From: Bacteroidota bacterium
GTDB taxonomy: Bacteria > Bacteroidota > Bacteroidia > Bacteroidales > Paludibacteraceae
NCBI GenBank assembly: GCA_023391625.1
Contig: JAEWAN010000006.1
Coordinates: forward strand, 682,001-746,000
Direction: 5' to 3'
Length of the DNA stretch: 64,000 nucleotides
Position 1 is the stretch's first letter. Each line of letters opens with the position of its first letter. Below the pieces are notes generated by a model that did no database searches, had not been told where the DNA came from, and worked only from the letters and a program-made list of their open reading frames with translations. The translations under genes and the position numbers were made by a program. Shown piece after piece: positions 1 to 7,863 of this stretch.

Positions 1-65
1 ACGGCTAATCCTCTCAATATGTCTGCTATATCAATGCGTGCGTTTTGTGTGCCGGAAAGTGTCAT
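1..65 (-). CDS. DUF418/YeiB-like membrane protein, N-terminal fragment (cut by window edge)
   Basis: Only the first 21 codons lie in the window, read leftwards from an ATG at 65. The peptide begins MTLSGTQNARIDIADILRG and continues LAV. The pattern R-I-D-(I/V)-A-D-I-L-R-G at the very start is typical of DUF418/YeiB-type and related acyltransferase-like integral membrane proteins, where it directly precedes the first membrane helix. No further domain can be seen because the gene leaves the window. An intrinsic terminator lies only about 43 nt upstream of this start codon on the same transcript, which may matter for its expression. Confidence 0.55.
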   Translation of the reverse strand, partial: MTLSGTQNARIDIADILRGLA

Positions 66-480
66 TGTTTATAATATATATTATTGGTTGTATTGTTGAA
101 ATGCCCTAAAAAAGGACGAGGCTTTTCACAAAGCCTCGTCCTTTTTTTCAATAGGTATTAGTTTTATAAAGGTATAAAAAAGATTGTGTTGTTTAGTTAA
201 CTGATGCAAATTAACGTCTAAAAGTTGATCAAAGCAAATAAAAAAACATGTTATACAACCTGTTTTTGAACCTCCTCGGAAAAAATGAATCTGTTTTTTA
301 AAAAAAATAAAAACTAAAAATCTTATTAATCAGTTGCTTAAATATGAAGTGTCGGGATTTTTATTTTTTTAGTATCATTTTATACTTTTTGTATAATCAG
401 GTTTTTATACAGAGTTTTTTTCTTTCATATCCAGATGGACACAAATTTAATCATTTATTTGGATAAATGGTTATAAATGA
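66..480 (-). other. AT-rich intergenic stretch with a possible long leader or small RNA
   Basis: No credible coding region is visible here on either strand. On the minus strand a sequence matching TAnnTTTG (CAAATTTA on the plus strand, 442-449) could start a transcript near 435. That transcript would reach the hairpin at 108-148 and then the ORF starting at 65. It could be a leader with an attenuator or a small RNA. The evidence is a single promoter-like octamer and a clear hairpin. Confidence 0.3.
108..148. terminator. Bidirectional intrinsic terminator
   Basis: A perfect 12-bp stem (GGACGAGGCTTT at 114-125 with its complement at 130-141) encloses a 4-nt loop. It is flanked by six A on the left and seven T on the right, so it can act in both directions. 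It sits about 43 nt upstream of the start codon at 65 and about 380 nt beyond the end of the TonB receptor gene, which has its own terminator at 481-511. Confidence 0.85.
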
Positions 481-511
481 AAAAGCTGTAATTATACATA
501 TTACAGCTTTT
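481..511 (-). terminator. Terminator of the TonB-dependent receptor gene
   Basis: A 12-bp perfect inverted repeat (AAAAGCTGTAAT at 481-492, complement at 500-511) surrounds a 7-nt loop. It lies 14 nt past the stop codon of the receptor gene. Read on the minus strand the hairpin ends in a short T tract. Confidence 0.75.
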
Positions 512-524
512 AAAAGAGTGTGTT

Positions 525-2897
525 TTATAGGTTTAACTTTAACCCTGCAAATATGGTTCTGGGTAATGTCGGACCATAGATGTATGAGGGGTCACGGTCT
601 ATGCCTATATCGAAATCCCGTTGATATGAATTGAATATATTTTTTGCCCCGGCATAAATTTGTGCAATAACTCCGCTTCCCAATTTGAAATTATAATGTA
701 ATTTCAGTCCGGCATCGAAAAAGGGAGGGGAAGTTCGTAACTCGCCTTCTTCCGGATTATCCAATGCGGTTCCAAAATAAGGAACCAGCATTTTTCCTGT
801 ATAGTTTCCGTTTACCGACATGCCTAAGCGCGGAGTGAAATCCCAGTCAAAAGTAAAGAATCCATAGGTGTTGGGAGTTCGGAAAAATTTATATTCTCCA
901 AAGGTTTCGTCCGGTTCTTTGTATTTACTTGATTGTATGGTGAAACCTCCGTTCAATGAAATCTTGTCGGTAGGGAATAATTTCAGCTCTATATTTATTC
1001 CTTGTACTACGGCTCCTGATTTAGCATTCGTTCTTGTGTAGATAACAGTCCCGTTTTCATCAGGTTCTCCGATTTCGTTTCGGAAAGGGTTGTGAAGCTG
1101 TGTGTAGAACCCTTCAATCAATAACCCTGTATTTATTTTTCCCAGTTTCTTGTTAAAGTCCAGAGATAGTGTGAAGCTGGAGCTGTTTTCCTGTTTCAGA
1201 TCCGGTGAGTTTTTATGGATAACCTGTCTTGATCCGGAAGTTTCAATGTGCAAGTCTTCATCAAACACCTGGGGTGCACGGTAGCCGGATGAATATCCTC
1301 CACGTATTTGCAGGTAGGGGAGTATGTCGTACATAATATTGGCGCGGGGAATGAACACGACATTGGATTTAGCTTCGTTCGCATTCTGTTTGTCAATAAT
1401 ATTGTAGTACTCTACCCGTCCTCCGGCAAGCAGCTTGAGTTTGTTGATTTTTATTTCATATTGTGCAAAAGCTCCAGAGGTGGTTAATGACTGGTCGGAT
1501 ACAATTGTGTTGGAAGTATGAGGAACTTCTATGATTTTATTATCTTCAATAATTGCATTGTCATAATCCGGATATCCGAGTTTTTTGTCTAAAAGGAATG
1601 AACCTGTGTGTTCCAATCCCCCCACAAGAGTTGAGTTTTTAAATTTTGCCCTGTACTGAATACCGAGATTGTATGTTTTGTCCACCGTGTTGCCATAATC
1701 GCTAAGCGACTGGTTGGCTCCATAATATGAATCCCGGTTTAAGTATTGTCCGGAAGCGAATGCTGATAGCAGGTCGCTTTCACGAAAATATTGTTCATAA
1801 GTCAATGCGGCGGTTTTCATATCATGGCTTACTGCTTCGGATACATCCTGTTCGTGGTGCGGATAGTCCTGCTTGTTGCCTCCGTTGCGTTGCTCTGAAA
1901 TGTTGAAAAAGTCCAGTGATAATTTGCTGCGGTGGGTCGGACGATGAAAAACCCGGGCTCCGAAAACGGTATTTTTCATCGGTGCAATTTCTGAGAATCC
2001 ATCTCCATTGGCATCGAACATACCCCGGTCACGCGTATTCCCGTAGAGGGCCAGTCCTGTCCGTCTGTCGTCAGTTACCAGTGAAGCGCTGAAATTAATA
2101 TTATAGTCCATAACAGGACCGTTGCCTACGCCTATCCCTACCAATGAGGTGCTGGCTCCGGCTTCAAAGGAATTGGATATGGGGTCTTTTAGTATCAGAT
2201 TGACCGTTCCTGCTATTGCATTTGATCCGTATAATACGGAACCGCCGCCTCTTACCACTTCAATTCGTTCAAGCATATTAGCCGGGATTAGCTCCAGTCC
2301 ATATACTCCTGCTAATCCACTGAAAATGGGGCGGCTATTAATTAATATCTGTGAGTAGTGGCCTTCCAGCCCGTTCATACGAACCTGGGAAAAACCGCAG
2401 TTCTGGCAGTCATTCTCATAACGCAGCCCGGTACAGTAATTTAGTCCTTCTCCTAATGCTACGGAATGGGTCGTTGACAAGAGTTTATTGCTGATTGTCG
2501 TTACTATGACGGGGGCTTCTATCCGTTTTTGGGAAGAACGTCCGGCTGTAACTACTACTTCGTTTAGTTTAAGTACGTCTTCTTCTACGGTGAAGTCAAG
2601 TTGAATGATTTTATCATGATCAACTTTTACTGTTTTTGCTTCTGAAATGTAGCCTACTCCTTCTGCGGCAATAGTCAGTTCGCCTACCGGAAGACGGTTT
2701 AATGTGTAATATCCGTTAATGTCGGTAACGGTTCCTATTGTGGTATTCCTGACAGCAACATTCATGAAAGGCATGCCTTCTCCGGTATTTTTGTCTTTTA
2801 GCTGTCCTGTAATACGGGCTCCGGAAGCAGTTTCCGCTTGTAGATTAGATATGAAAATGTAAAAAAATAGTATGATGAAAAATGTATTTTTTTTCAT
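525..2897 (-). CDS. TonB-dependent outer-membrane receptor, probably metal or metal-chelate uptake
   Basis: This 790-residue protein is an outer-membrane ligand-gated channel energised by TonB. Residues 1-21 are a signal peptide. A carboxypeptidase-regulatory-like beta-sandwich follows (about 29-110), then a TonB-box-like EVVVTA (113-118), a plug domain (about 120-240, with VRGGGSVLYGSNAIAG at 215-230) and a 22-strand-type barrel to the C-terminus. The plug carries CQNC (164-167), just before QVRMNGLEG. The gene lies 93 bp downstream of a small His-rich membrane protein on the same strand, so the pair is probably one operon. The His-rich partner suggests a metal substrate, but the ligand is not shown by the sequence. 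Heme, siderophore or cobalamin are alternatives. Confidence 0.9.
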   Translation of the reverse strand: MKKNTFFIILFFYIFISNLQAETASGARITGQLKDKNTGEGMPFMNVAVRNTTIGTVTDINGYYTLNRLPVGELTIAAEGVGYISEAKTVKVDHDKIIQLDFTVEEDVLKLNEVVVTAGRSSQKRIEAPVIVTTISNKLLSTTHSVALGEGLNYCTGLRYENDCQNCGFSQVRMNGLEGHYSQILINSRPIFSGLAGVYGLELIPANMLERIEVVRGGGSVLYGSNAIAGTVNLILKDPISNSFEAGASTSLVGIGVGNGPVMDYNINFSASLVTDDRRTGLALYGNTRDRGMFDANGDGFSEIAPMKNTVFGARVFHRPTHRSKLSLDFFNISEQRNGGNKQDYPHHEQDVSEAVSHDMKTAALTYEQYFRESDLLSAFASGQYLNRDSYYGANQSLSDYGNTVDKTYNLGIQYRAKFKNSTLVGGLEHTGSFLLDKKLGYPDYDNAIIEDNKIIEVPHTSNTIVSDQSLTTSGAFAQYEIKINKLKLLAGGRVEYYNIIDKQNANEAKSNVVFIPRANIMYDILPYLQIRGGYSSGYRAPQVFDEDLHIETSGSRQVIHKNSPDLKQENSSSFTLSLDFNKKLGKINTGLLIEGFYTQLHNPFRNEIGEPDENGTVIYTRTNAKSGAVVQGINIELKLFPTDKISLNGGFTIQSSKYKEPDETFGEYKFFRTPNTYGFFTFDWDFTPRLGMSVNGNYTGKMLVPYFGTALDNPEEGELRTSPPFFDAGLKLHYNFKLGSGVIAQIYAGAKNIFNSYQRDFDIGIDRDPSYIYGPTLPRTIFAGLKLNL

Positions 2898-2990
2898 AAC
2901 AACACTTGATGATTTTATAAATGTTTATAAAAGATAATAAAGATGCGGGATGCTTATTGTTGTAAACATCCGGTCATGTAAGGCGTGTTG

Positions 2991-3329
2991 TTAACAGGTA
3001 GGGGGAGGGCGGCAGAAGAAGAATGTTTTAAAATAACTTGCCGGAAATTCTCTTTTCTTTAAAAGAAGGATGGCGATAATATGAGAATATACTGCAATTG
3101 TTATTGCTCCATAAGGAAGGTTGGAACAATGAAATGCAGATAAATGCCAGATAGCGTGAAAAGAAGAATTAGAGTGATTGTGTCCGGAATGAGAATAGGG
3201 ATGCGAGTGGGCCACAAACTTGCCATCCACTATATGTACATGAGTAAATTCGGTTGTTCCTACATAGTAAACGATAAAAAGTACTAAGGGGAGCAGCCGA
3301 AAAGTATACTTTGAAAATAATTTCAACAC
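2991..3329 (-). CDS. Small His-rich membrane protein, putative metal-binding accessory of the receptor
   Basis: I do not recognise a named family for this 112-residue protein. It has a hydrophobic segment near the N-terminus (about 12-25), then a His cluster: ten His within about 41 residues, including THVH, AHSHPYSH and GHNH. A second hydrophobic segment follows near 73-92 and the protein ends RPPPTC. The spaced His-x-His pairs fit binding of Zn, Cu, Co or Ni at the cell surface or in the periplasm (inference). It is the first gene of a two-gene unit with the TonB receptor. A -7-like TATCTTTG-type element (GGTA variant) lies just upstream at 3352-3359. Confidence 0.65.
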   Translation of the reverse strand: MLKLFSKYTFRLLPLVLFIVYYVGTTEFTHVHIVDGKFVAHSHPYSHSGHNHSNSSFHAIWHLSAFHCSNLPYGAITIAVYSHIIAILLLKKREFPASYFKTFFFCRPPPTC

Positions 3330-3351
3330 TTTCCTTCAATTAATCCGGGTG

Positions 3352-3359
3352 CAAAGGTA
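3352..3359 (-). promoter_or_regulatory. Putative -7 promoter element for the His-rich/TonB receptor unit
   Basis: The plus-strand CAAAGGTA is TACCTTTG on the minus strand and matches TAnnTTTG. It would start transcription about 16 nt upstream of the His-rich ORF. No -33 TTTG is seen at the expected distance. Confidence 0.45.
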
Positions 3360-3510
3360 GGAATATAATTTTAATCATCTATCTCATGCAGAGAGGTATT
3401 TGCACTCTGTGTATCCGACATTTGTATGGGTGGGGATGGTATTTATTCAAAAAATAGGAATATTTATGAAGAAAAATCATGAAAAATAGAAAAATATGCA
3501 GAAAATGTAT

Positions 3511-3518
3511 TATTTTTG
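3511..3518 (+). promoter_or_regulatory. Putative -7 promoter element of argR
   Basis: TATTTTTG matches the Bacteroidota TAnnTTTG element and lies 29 bp upstream of the argR start codon. No clear -33 element is visible. Confidence 0.5.
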
Positions 3519-3531
3519 CCGAGAATTTCAA

Positions 3532-3549
3532 ATAAATATACATATTTAT
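3532..3549. promoter_or_regulatory. Imperfect palindrome over the argR start, candidate ARG operator
   Basis: ATAAATATACATATTTAT is an 18-bp palindrome broken only at its central two bases, and it runs into the argR start codon. Its length and AT-rich symmetric arms resemble ArgR operators of other bacteria, which are 18-bp imperfect palindromes. The bases do not match the E. coli consensus well, so autoregulation is only a suggestion. Confidence 0.3.
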
Positions 3550-4024
3550 GAAAAATAAGCGCAACCGATTACAAGTTATCTCTGAAATATTGAGGGCTAA
3601 CGTGGTAGGAAGTCAGGAGGAATTACTGAGGCTGCTGAATGAACGGAATTATGAAGTTACCCAGGCTACTCTTTCGCGCGATTTGAAACAACTTAAGGTG
3701 GCAAAAACTCCGTTAGCCAACGGAACGTATAAATATGTTTTACCACCGGTGAATAAGCCAATGGCTGTTGAGGGGAACATGAATTCGTTTTCGACGGAGG
3801 CGATATTGAGTACGGAATTTTCCGGAACACTTGCTGTTATAAAGACAAAGCCGGGTTATGCCAATGCTATTGCCTGGGATATTGACAGTAAAGCTCAATA
3901 TGAAGTGTTGGGAACTATTGCGGGGGATGATACGGTTCTGTTGATTCCGCGTGAAGGTATAACCAGGGAAGATATACTTAAAATGCTTAATGTAACTTTC
4001 GCAGATAAAAACACTGACTTATAG
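3548..4024 (+). CDS. argR: Arginine repressor ArgR
   Basis: This 158-residue protein has the two ArgR domains. The N-terminal winged helix-turn-helix (about 1-75) includes the recognition motif ATLSRDLKQLKV. The C-terminal hexamerisation and arginine-binding domain (about 85-155) carries GTIAGDDT. ArgR binds operator DNA when loaded with arginine and controls arginine synthesis or catabolism. It opens a three-gene cluster with a GNAT acyltransferase (9 bp downstream) and argG, which fits local control of arginine biosynthesis. Length is normal for the family. Confidence 0.95.
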   Translation: MKNKRNRLQVISEILRANVVGSQEELLRLLNERNYEVTQATLSRDLKQLKVAKTPLANGTYKYVLPPVNKPMAVEGNMNSFSTEAILSTEFSGTLAVIKTKPGYANAIAWDIDSKAQYEVLGTIAGDDTVLLIPREGITREDILKMLNVTFADKNTDL

Positions 4025-4033
4025 ATAAGGGTT

Positions 4034-4690
4034 ATGAAATTTGTAACAAATAATAATGTGGCAGATAATATAATTTTATCCGATATAAAAATGAATACAC
4101 AAGAATCTGTTGATCAGATCATAGTAAAAGTGGCCGACGATAACTGTCTGGTATATGTAAATACGATCTTAGAAACCATTGCAGCTGCTGCAAAAGTACG
4201 TGGTACGGGTATTGCTCGTAGAAATCCGAAGTATATTGAGCAAAAGATCAAGGAAGGGAAAGCGATCATAGCCCTTGCCGGCGATGAATTTGCCGGATTT
4301 TGTTATATTGAAACCTGGGGAGACAAGAAGTTTGTAGCAAACTCAGGTTTGATTGTTGTTGAAAAATTCAGAGCGCATGGGCTGGCAAAACGTATTAAAA
4401 GAAAGGCTTTTGAGCTGTCTCGTCAACGTTTTCCGGATGCAAAACTTTTTGGTTTGACATCAGGGTTGGCTGTAATGAAAATTAATACGGAGTTAGGTTA
4501 TAAGCCTGTTACTTTTTCAGAACTGACAAATGATGATTCTTTCTGGAAAGGTTGTGAAAGTTGTGTAAACTATGATGTTTTGCAACGGACTGGTAGAAAA
4601 ATGTGCATATGTACGGCTATGTTGTATGATCCGAAAGATCATCCGGAAGCAAATCATACATCTGAATCTCAAAACGATACAACGAAATAA
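4034..4690 (+). CDS. GNAT acyltransferase, probable N-acylglutamate synthase of arginine synthesis
   Basis: This 218-residue protein has a single GNAT fold. The acyl-CoA-binding segment is visible as RAHGLAKRIKRKAF. The C-terminal part is cysteine-rich (CESC followed by CIC). It lies between argR and argG. In Bacteroides, arginine synthesis runs through succinylated rather than acetylated intermediates, which requires a non-classical first enzyme. A GNAT in this position is the natural candidate for N-succinyl- or N-acetylglutamate synthase. The fold is clear; the substrate is inferred from position. A second in-frame ATG at 4091 (codon 20) would remove a poorly conserved-looking N-terminus, and the true start may be there. 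Confidence 0.7.
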   Translation: MKFVTNNNVADNIILSDIKMNTQESVDQIIVKVADDNCLVYVNTILETIAAAAKVRGTGIARRNPKYIEQKIKEGKAIIALAGDEFAGFCYIETWGDKKFVANSGLIVVEKFRAHGLAKRIKRKAFELSRQRFPDAKLFGLTSGLAVMKINTELGYKPVTFSELTNDDSFWKGCESCVNYDVLQRTGRKMCICTAMLYDPKDHPEANHTSESQNDTTK

Positions 4691-4778
4691 ATATATAATT
4701 AATAATACGTTTCCGGTTAAGTCTGCTTGTTGGCTTTGACAAAAAAATTTACACTGGAAATCTTCAATACGTAACATT

Positions 4779-5978
4779 ATGAAAGAAAAAGTAGTTTTAG
4801 CATTTAGCGGAGGCTTGGATACCTCTTTTTGCGCAAAATACCTGGCAGAAGAAAAAGGGTATGAAGTTTATACGGCCGTAGCAAATACGGGAGGTTTTGG
4901 CCCGGAAGAACTGAAAACGATTGAAGAAAGAGCGTACAAGCTGGGGGCTAAAAAGCATGTAACCCTGGATGTAACTCAGGAATATTACAATAAGAGTATT
5001 AAGTACATGGTTTTCGGAAATGTGCTTCGTAATGGAACATATCCTATCTCTGTTAGTTCGGAACGTATTTTTCAGGCTATGGCCATCATTAATTATGCAA
5101 AAGAAATAGGTGCTGATTATGTGGCTCATGGTAGTACAGGAGCTGGAAATGACCAGGTCCGTTTTGACCTGACATTTGATGTGTTGGCTCCGGAGATTAA
5201 GATTCTTACTCCTACCCGTGACATGGTGCTGACCCGTGAGTATGAAATTGATTATTTGAAAAGACATGGTTATGAAGCGGACTTCAAAAAAATGGAATAT
5301 TCCATTAATAAAGGTTTGTGGGGTACCAGTATAGGTGGAAAAGAAACTTTAAAATCTGATCAGACTTTGCCGGAAGAAGCTTATCCTAGCCAGGTTGAAA
5401 AACAGGGAGAAGAAACTCTGACTCTTGAATTTGAAAAAGGAGAAATTGTAGCTGTGAATGGCAAGAAAGACGATAATAAAGTTAATCTGATTAATATGCT
5501 GGAAGAAATTGCTTCAAAATACGGTATTGGCCGTGATATGCATATTGGTGATACCATTATCGGTATTAAAGGCCGGGTTGGCTTTGAAGCAGCAGCTCCA
5601 ATGCTTATTATTAATGCGCATAAAATGCTTGAAAAACATACTTTGACCAAATGGCAACAGTACTGGAAAGATCAGTTGGGAACTTGGTACGGAATGTTTT
5701 TGCATGAAGCTCAATATTTGGAACCTGTGATGCGTGATATTGAAAAATTCCTTGAAAGTTCACAGCAGAATGTTACAGGAAAGGTTATCGTTACTTTGCG
5801 TCCATATAGCTATACGTTGGTAGGAGTAGATAGCCCGTTTGACTTGATGAAAACAGATTTTGGTGAATACGGAGAAATAAACCGTGCTTGGAGTTCAGAA
5901 GATGTGAAAGGATTTACTAAAATTCTGGGAAATCAAATGAAGATATATTATAACGTACAAAAGCGGAATCAGAAATAA
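4779..5978 (+). CDS. argG: Argininosuccinate synthase
   Basis: The 399-residue protein catalyses ATP-dependent condensation of citrulline with aspartate, the penultimate step of arginine synthesis. The N-type ATP pyrophosphatase loop AFSGGLDTSF is near residues 8-17. The family segments YPISVSSERIFQA and HGSTGAGNDQVRFD are present, and the length is normal. It is the last gene of the argR-GNAT-argG cluster, 88 bp after the GNAT gene. argC, argD and the carbamoyltransferase are not in the window, although in related genomes they often follow. The cluster closes at the terminator at 6038-6083. Confidence 0.95.
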   Translation: MKEKVVLAFSGGLDTSFCAKYLAEEKGYEVYTAVANTGGFGPEELKTIEERAYKLGAKKHVTLDVTQEYYNKSIKYMVFGNVLRNGTYPISVSSERIFQAMAIINYAKEIGADYVAHGSTGAGNDQVRFDLTFDVLAPEIKILTPTRDMVLTREYEIDYLKRHGYEADFKKMEYSINKGLWGTSIGGKETLKSDQTLPEEAYPSQVEKQGEETLTLEFEKGEIVAVNGKKDDNKVNLINMLEEIASKYGIGRDMHIGDTIIGIKGRVGFEAAAPMLIINAHKMLEKHTLTKWQQYWKDQLGTWYGMFLHEAQYLEPVMRDIEKFLESSQQNVTGKVIVTLRPYSYTLVGVDSPFDLMKTDFGEYGEINRAWSSEDVKGFTKILGNQMKIYYNVQKRNQK

Positions 5979-6037
5979 AAACCGGTTTTTCTATTGTAAG
6001 TTAGTAAAGTAAGCCGGTATTGACCGGATTAAGAGTT

Positions 6038-6083
6038 AAAAAGAGATTGGCAAAGGACATCGTTTCTTTGCCAATCTCTTTTT
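6038..6083 (+). terminator. Strong intrinsic terminator after argG
   Basis: A perfect 18-bp stem (left arm 6038-6055, right arm 6066-6083) with core AGAGATTGGCAAAG and a 10-nt loop ends in a run of T. It separates the arginine cluster from recO. Confidence 0.9.
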
Positions 6084-6125
6084 ATGAAAAATCTTTCCAT
6101 AAGCCGGAAATAGAGCTGATTTTTG

Positions 6126-6133
6126 TATTTTTG
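6126..6133 (+). promoter_or_regulatory. -7 promoter element of recO
   Basis: TATTTTTG matches TAnnTTTG. With the usual spacing, transcription would begin at or within a few bases of the recO ATG at 6140, so the mRNA may be leaderless. Confidence 0.5.
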
Positions 6134-6139
6134 TAAATC

Positions 6140-6862
6140 ATGCAGATAAAAACGCCAGGCATTGTTTTACATTCACTGAAATATTCTGATTCAGCGACGA
6201 TTGTTACTGTTTACACCCGTGCGTACGGTCGTATGTCATACATGGCATACGGAGTGAATAAGAAACGGGCTGCTTGCCGCTCCGCTTTTTTGCAGCCTCT
6301 TTCTATTATAGAATTGAATGCGGAACACTTACCTGGAAAGGAGATACAACGTATAAAAGAAATCAGGGTTTTGAATCCGTTTTCTTCTATTCCGTTTGAT
6401 CCGGTAAAAAACTCAATTATTTTATTCCTTTCGGAAGTGCTGTTCCGGGTTTTGAAACAAAGTGAACCGGATGAGTTTTTATTTGATTTTCTGCAGACTT
6501 CTATCCTGTTGTTGGACTGTACGGAGCAGGGAATTGCTAATTTTCATTTGGTTTTCCTGCTGAAACTTACCCGTTATCTTGGTTGTGTCCCGTATTATGA
6601 GAGTGTATCGTCTGGATATTTTGATCTTTCTAATGGAGTTTTTTTAACGCAAAAGCCGTTGCATATCCACTATCTCTTGCCTGAAATATCTACGGATATA
6701 TTAAATTTACTTCGGGCAGATTATGAAAACCTTTCCTCTCTGAGTTTTTCCCGGAATAGACGTTGGGATTTGCTGGAGAGTATTATTGAGTACTACCGGT
6801 TACACATACCTGATTTTGAAGGGCTGCATTCTATGGATGTGCTGCAGACCCTTTTTGATTAA
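6140..6862 (+). CDS. recO: DNA repair protein RecO
   Basis: The 240-residue protein matches RecO, the recombination mediator that works with RecR to load RecA on SSB-coated DNA and anneals single strands. An N-terminal OB-fold (about 1-80) includes the typical opening QIKTPGIVLHSLKYSDSA and YTRAYGRMSYMAYG. A helical C-terminal domain follows with LKLTRYLGCVPYY. The zinc-binding CxxC pairs found in some RecO proteins are absent, as in E. coli RecO. It converges on the next gene, with 13 bp between the stop codons. Confidence 0.9.
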   Translation: MQIKTPGIVLHSLKYSDSATIVTVYTRAYGRMSYMAYGVNKKRAACRSAFLQPLSIIELNAEHLPGKEIQRIKEIRVLNPFSSIPFDPVKNSIILFLSEVLFRVLKQSEPDEFLFDFLQTSILLLDCTEQGIANFHLVFLLKLTRYLGCVPYYESVSSGYFDLSNGVFLTQKPLHIHYLLPEISTDILNLLRADYENLSSLSFSRNRRWDLLESIIEYYRLHIPDFEGLHSMDVLQTLFD

Positions 6863-6875
6863 GAAGACTTCCCTT

Positions 6876-7226
6876 TTATTTTTGTTTTATTGCTTCTTCT
6901 ATCAGTTTATCTGCCAATTCCACACAAGTTAGGCAGGCTTTCTTATTCTTCTTAAGCTCTTTGCAATAAATCGTACCTAACTCTTCTTTAAATGTTTTTT
7001 CGAATTGACCGTTTTCATTGTTTATTAACTGACGGGCTGCGAATAATGCTCCGCAAACTCCGTTTTCCGCTCTGCCTCCTCCCCAGGCTTTATATTCAGC
7101 TATCTTTTCGTCACTAATATTCAATTCATTTTGGAAGCCTTTTAAGATAGATTGTGCGCAATTCAGTCTTTCTGGAAGTGTGTGAAAGTATTCGGTTGAT
7201 TTTTTCCTTTTTTCGGGAGTATCCAT
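6876..7226 (-). CDS. C_GCAxxG_C_C family protein
   Basis: This 116-residue protein has the cysteine spacing of the C_GCAxxG_C_C family: LNCAQSIL, then GGGRAENGVCGALFAA, then YCKELK and ACLTC. The Gly-rich loop with a central cysteine followed by a C-terminal cysteine pair suggests a redox or metal-binding protein, but the family has no firmly established biochemical role. It is transcribed alone, downstream of HU on the same strand and separated from it by a terminator. Confidence 0.75.
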   Translation of the reverse strand: MDTPEKRKKSTEYFHTLPERLNCAQSILKGFQNELNISDEKIAEYKAWGGGRAENGVCGALFAARQLINNENGQFEKTFKEELGTIYCKELKKNKKACLTCVELADKLIEEAIKQK

Positions 7227-7265
7227 TTTTTTATTAGTTTGTATTTTCTATTGTAAAGATAACAA

Positions 7266-7298
7266 AAAAGGAAGAAATACAAAATATTTCTTCCTTTT
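7266..7298 (-). terminator. Terminator of the HU gene
   Basis: A 14-bp perfect stem (AAAAGGAAGAAATA at 7266-7279, complement at 7285-7298) has a 5-nt loop. It lies 20 nt beyond the HU stop codon and ends in T on the minus strand. Confidence 0.85.
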
Positions 7299-7317
7299 AA
7301 AAACTGAAATAAAAAAT

Positions 7318-7590
7318 TTATTTTACAGCGTCAGCTAATTCTGCTCCGGGTTTAAATTTAACGACTTTCTTAGCCGGAATTTGAATTGCTTGTTTTGTCG
7401 CCGGATTGATACCTTTGCGAGAAGAACGTTGTGAAACAGATAAAGTTGCGAATCCTACTAGGCTTACTTTTCCACCTTTTGATAATTCTTCAGTGATAGA
7501 TGCTATTACCGCATCCAGTGCTTTTTTAGAATCGGCTTTGTTCAATCCTGATTTGTCAGCAATAGCACTAATTAATTCTGCTTTGTTCAT
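7318..7590 (-). CDS. HU-family DNA-binding protein
   Basis: The 90-residue protein is a histone-like HU/IHF family member. It starts MNKAELISAIADKSGLNKAD, has the dimerisation helices and the core GFATLSVSQRSSRKG, and carries the DNA-binding beta-arm (RKGINPATKQAIQIPA). HU binds and bends DNA without strong sequence preference and helps organise the nucleoid. It stands alone between a promoter at 7635-7665 and a terminator at 7266-7298, so it is a monocistronic unit, as expected for an abundant protein. Confidence 0.95.
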   Translation of the reverse strand: MNKAELISAIADKSGLNKADSKKALDAVIASITEELSKGGKVSLVGFATLSVSQRSSRKGINPATKQAIQIPAKKVVKFKPGAELADAVK

Positions 7591-7634
7591 AGAAATTGAT
7601 TTTAAATTGTAATGTTAAACATAGTATTGATATG

Positions 7635-7665
7635 CAAAAATAGCCTTTTATCATTAATATACAAG
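7635..7665 (-). promoter_or_regulatory. Promoter of the HU gene (-33/-7)
   Basis: The -7 element reads TATTTTTG on the minus strand (7635-7642). A CTTG -33-like element (7662-7665) is separated from it by 19 bp. Transcription would start near 7628, giving a leader of about 38 nt. Confidence 0.6.
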
Positions 7666-7747
7666 GAAATAGCACAAAAAAATGGTTTTTTTTATGCTAT
7701 TAATCAAAAAATATGTTAGAAAACATATTCCGGATGCATTTATTGAT

Positions 7748-7755
7748 TACTTTTG
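7748..7755 (+). promoter_or_regulatory. Putative -7 element of the first rhomboid gene
   Basis: TACTTTTG fits TAnnTTTG and lies about 108 bp upstream of the rhomboid start codon. No clear -33 element is visible. Confidence 0.35.
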
Positions 7756-7863
7756 TAGGAAATCTGCCAATGTCAGAAGCTGCTTTCATTGGTTTATTTA
7801 TTTGATATAGTTCAAATACACAATTTGTTAACTCAAAAAGAGCATATCCCTTTTTAACTAAAA

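Noticed and set aside
4797..5267. Open frame of 156 codons antisense to argG
   Set aside because: No family resemblance and fully covered by argG, which has clear motifs.
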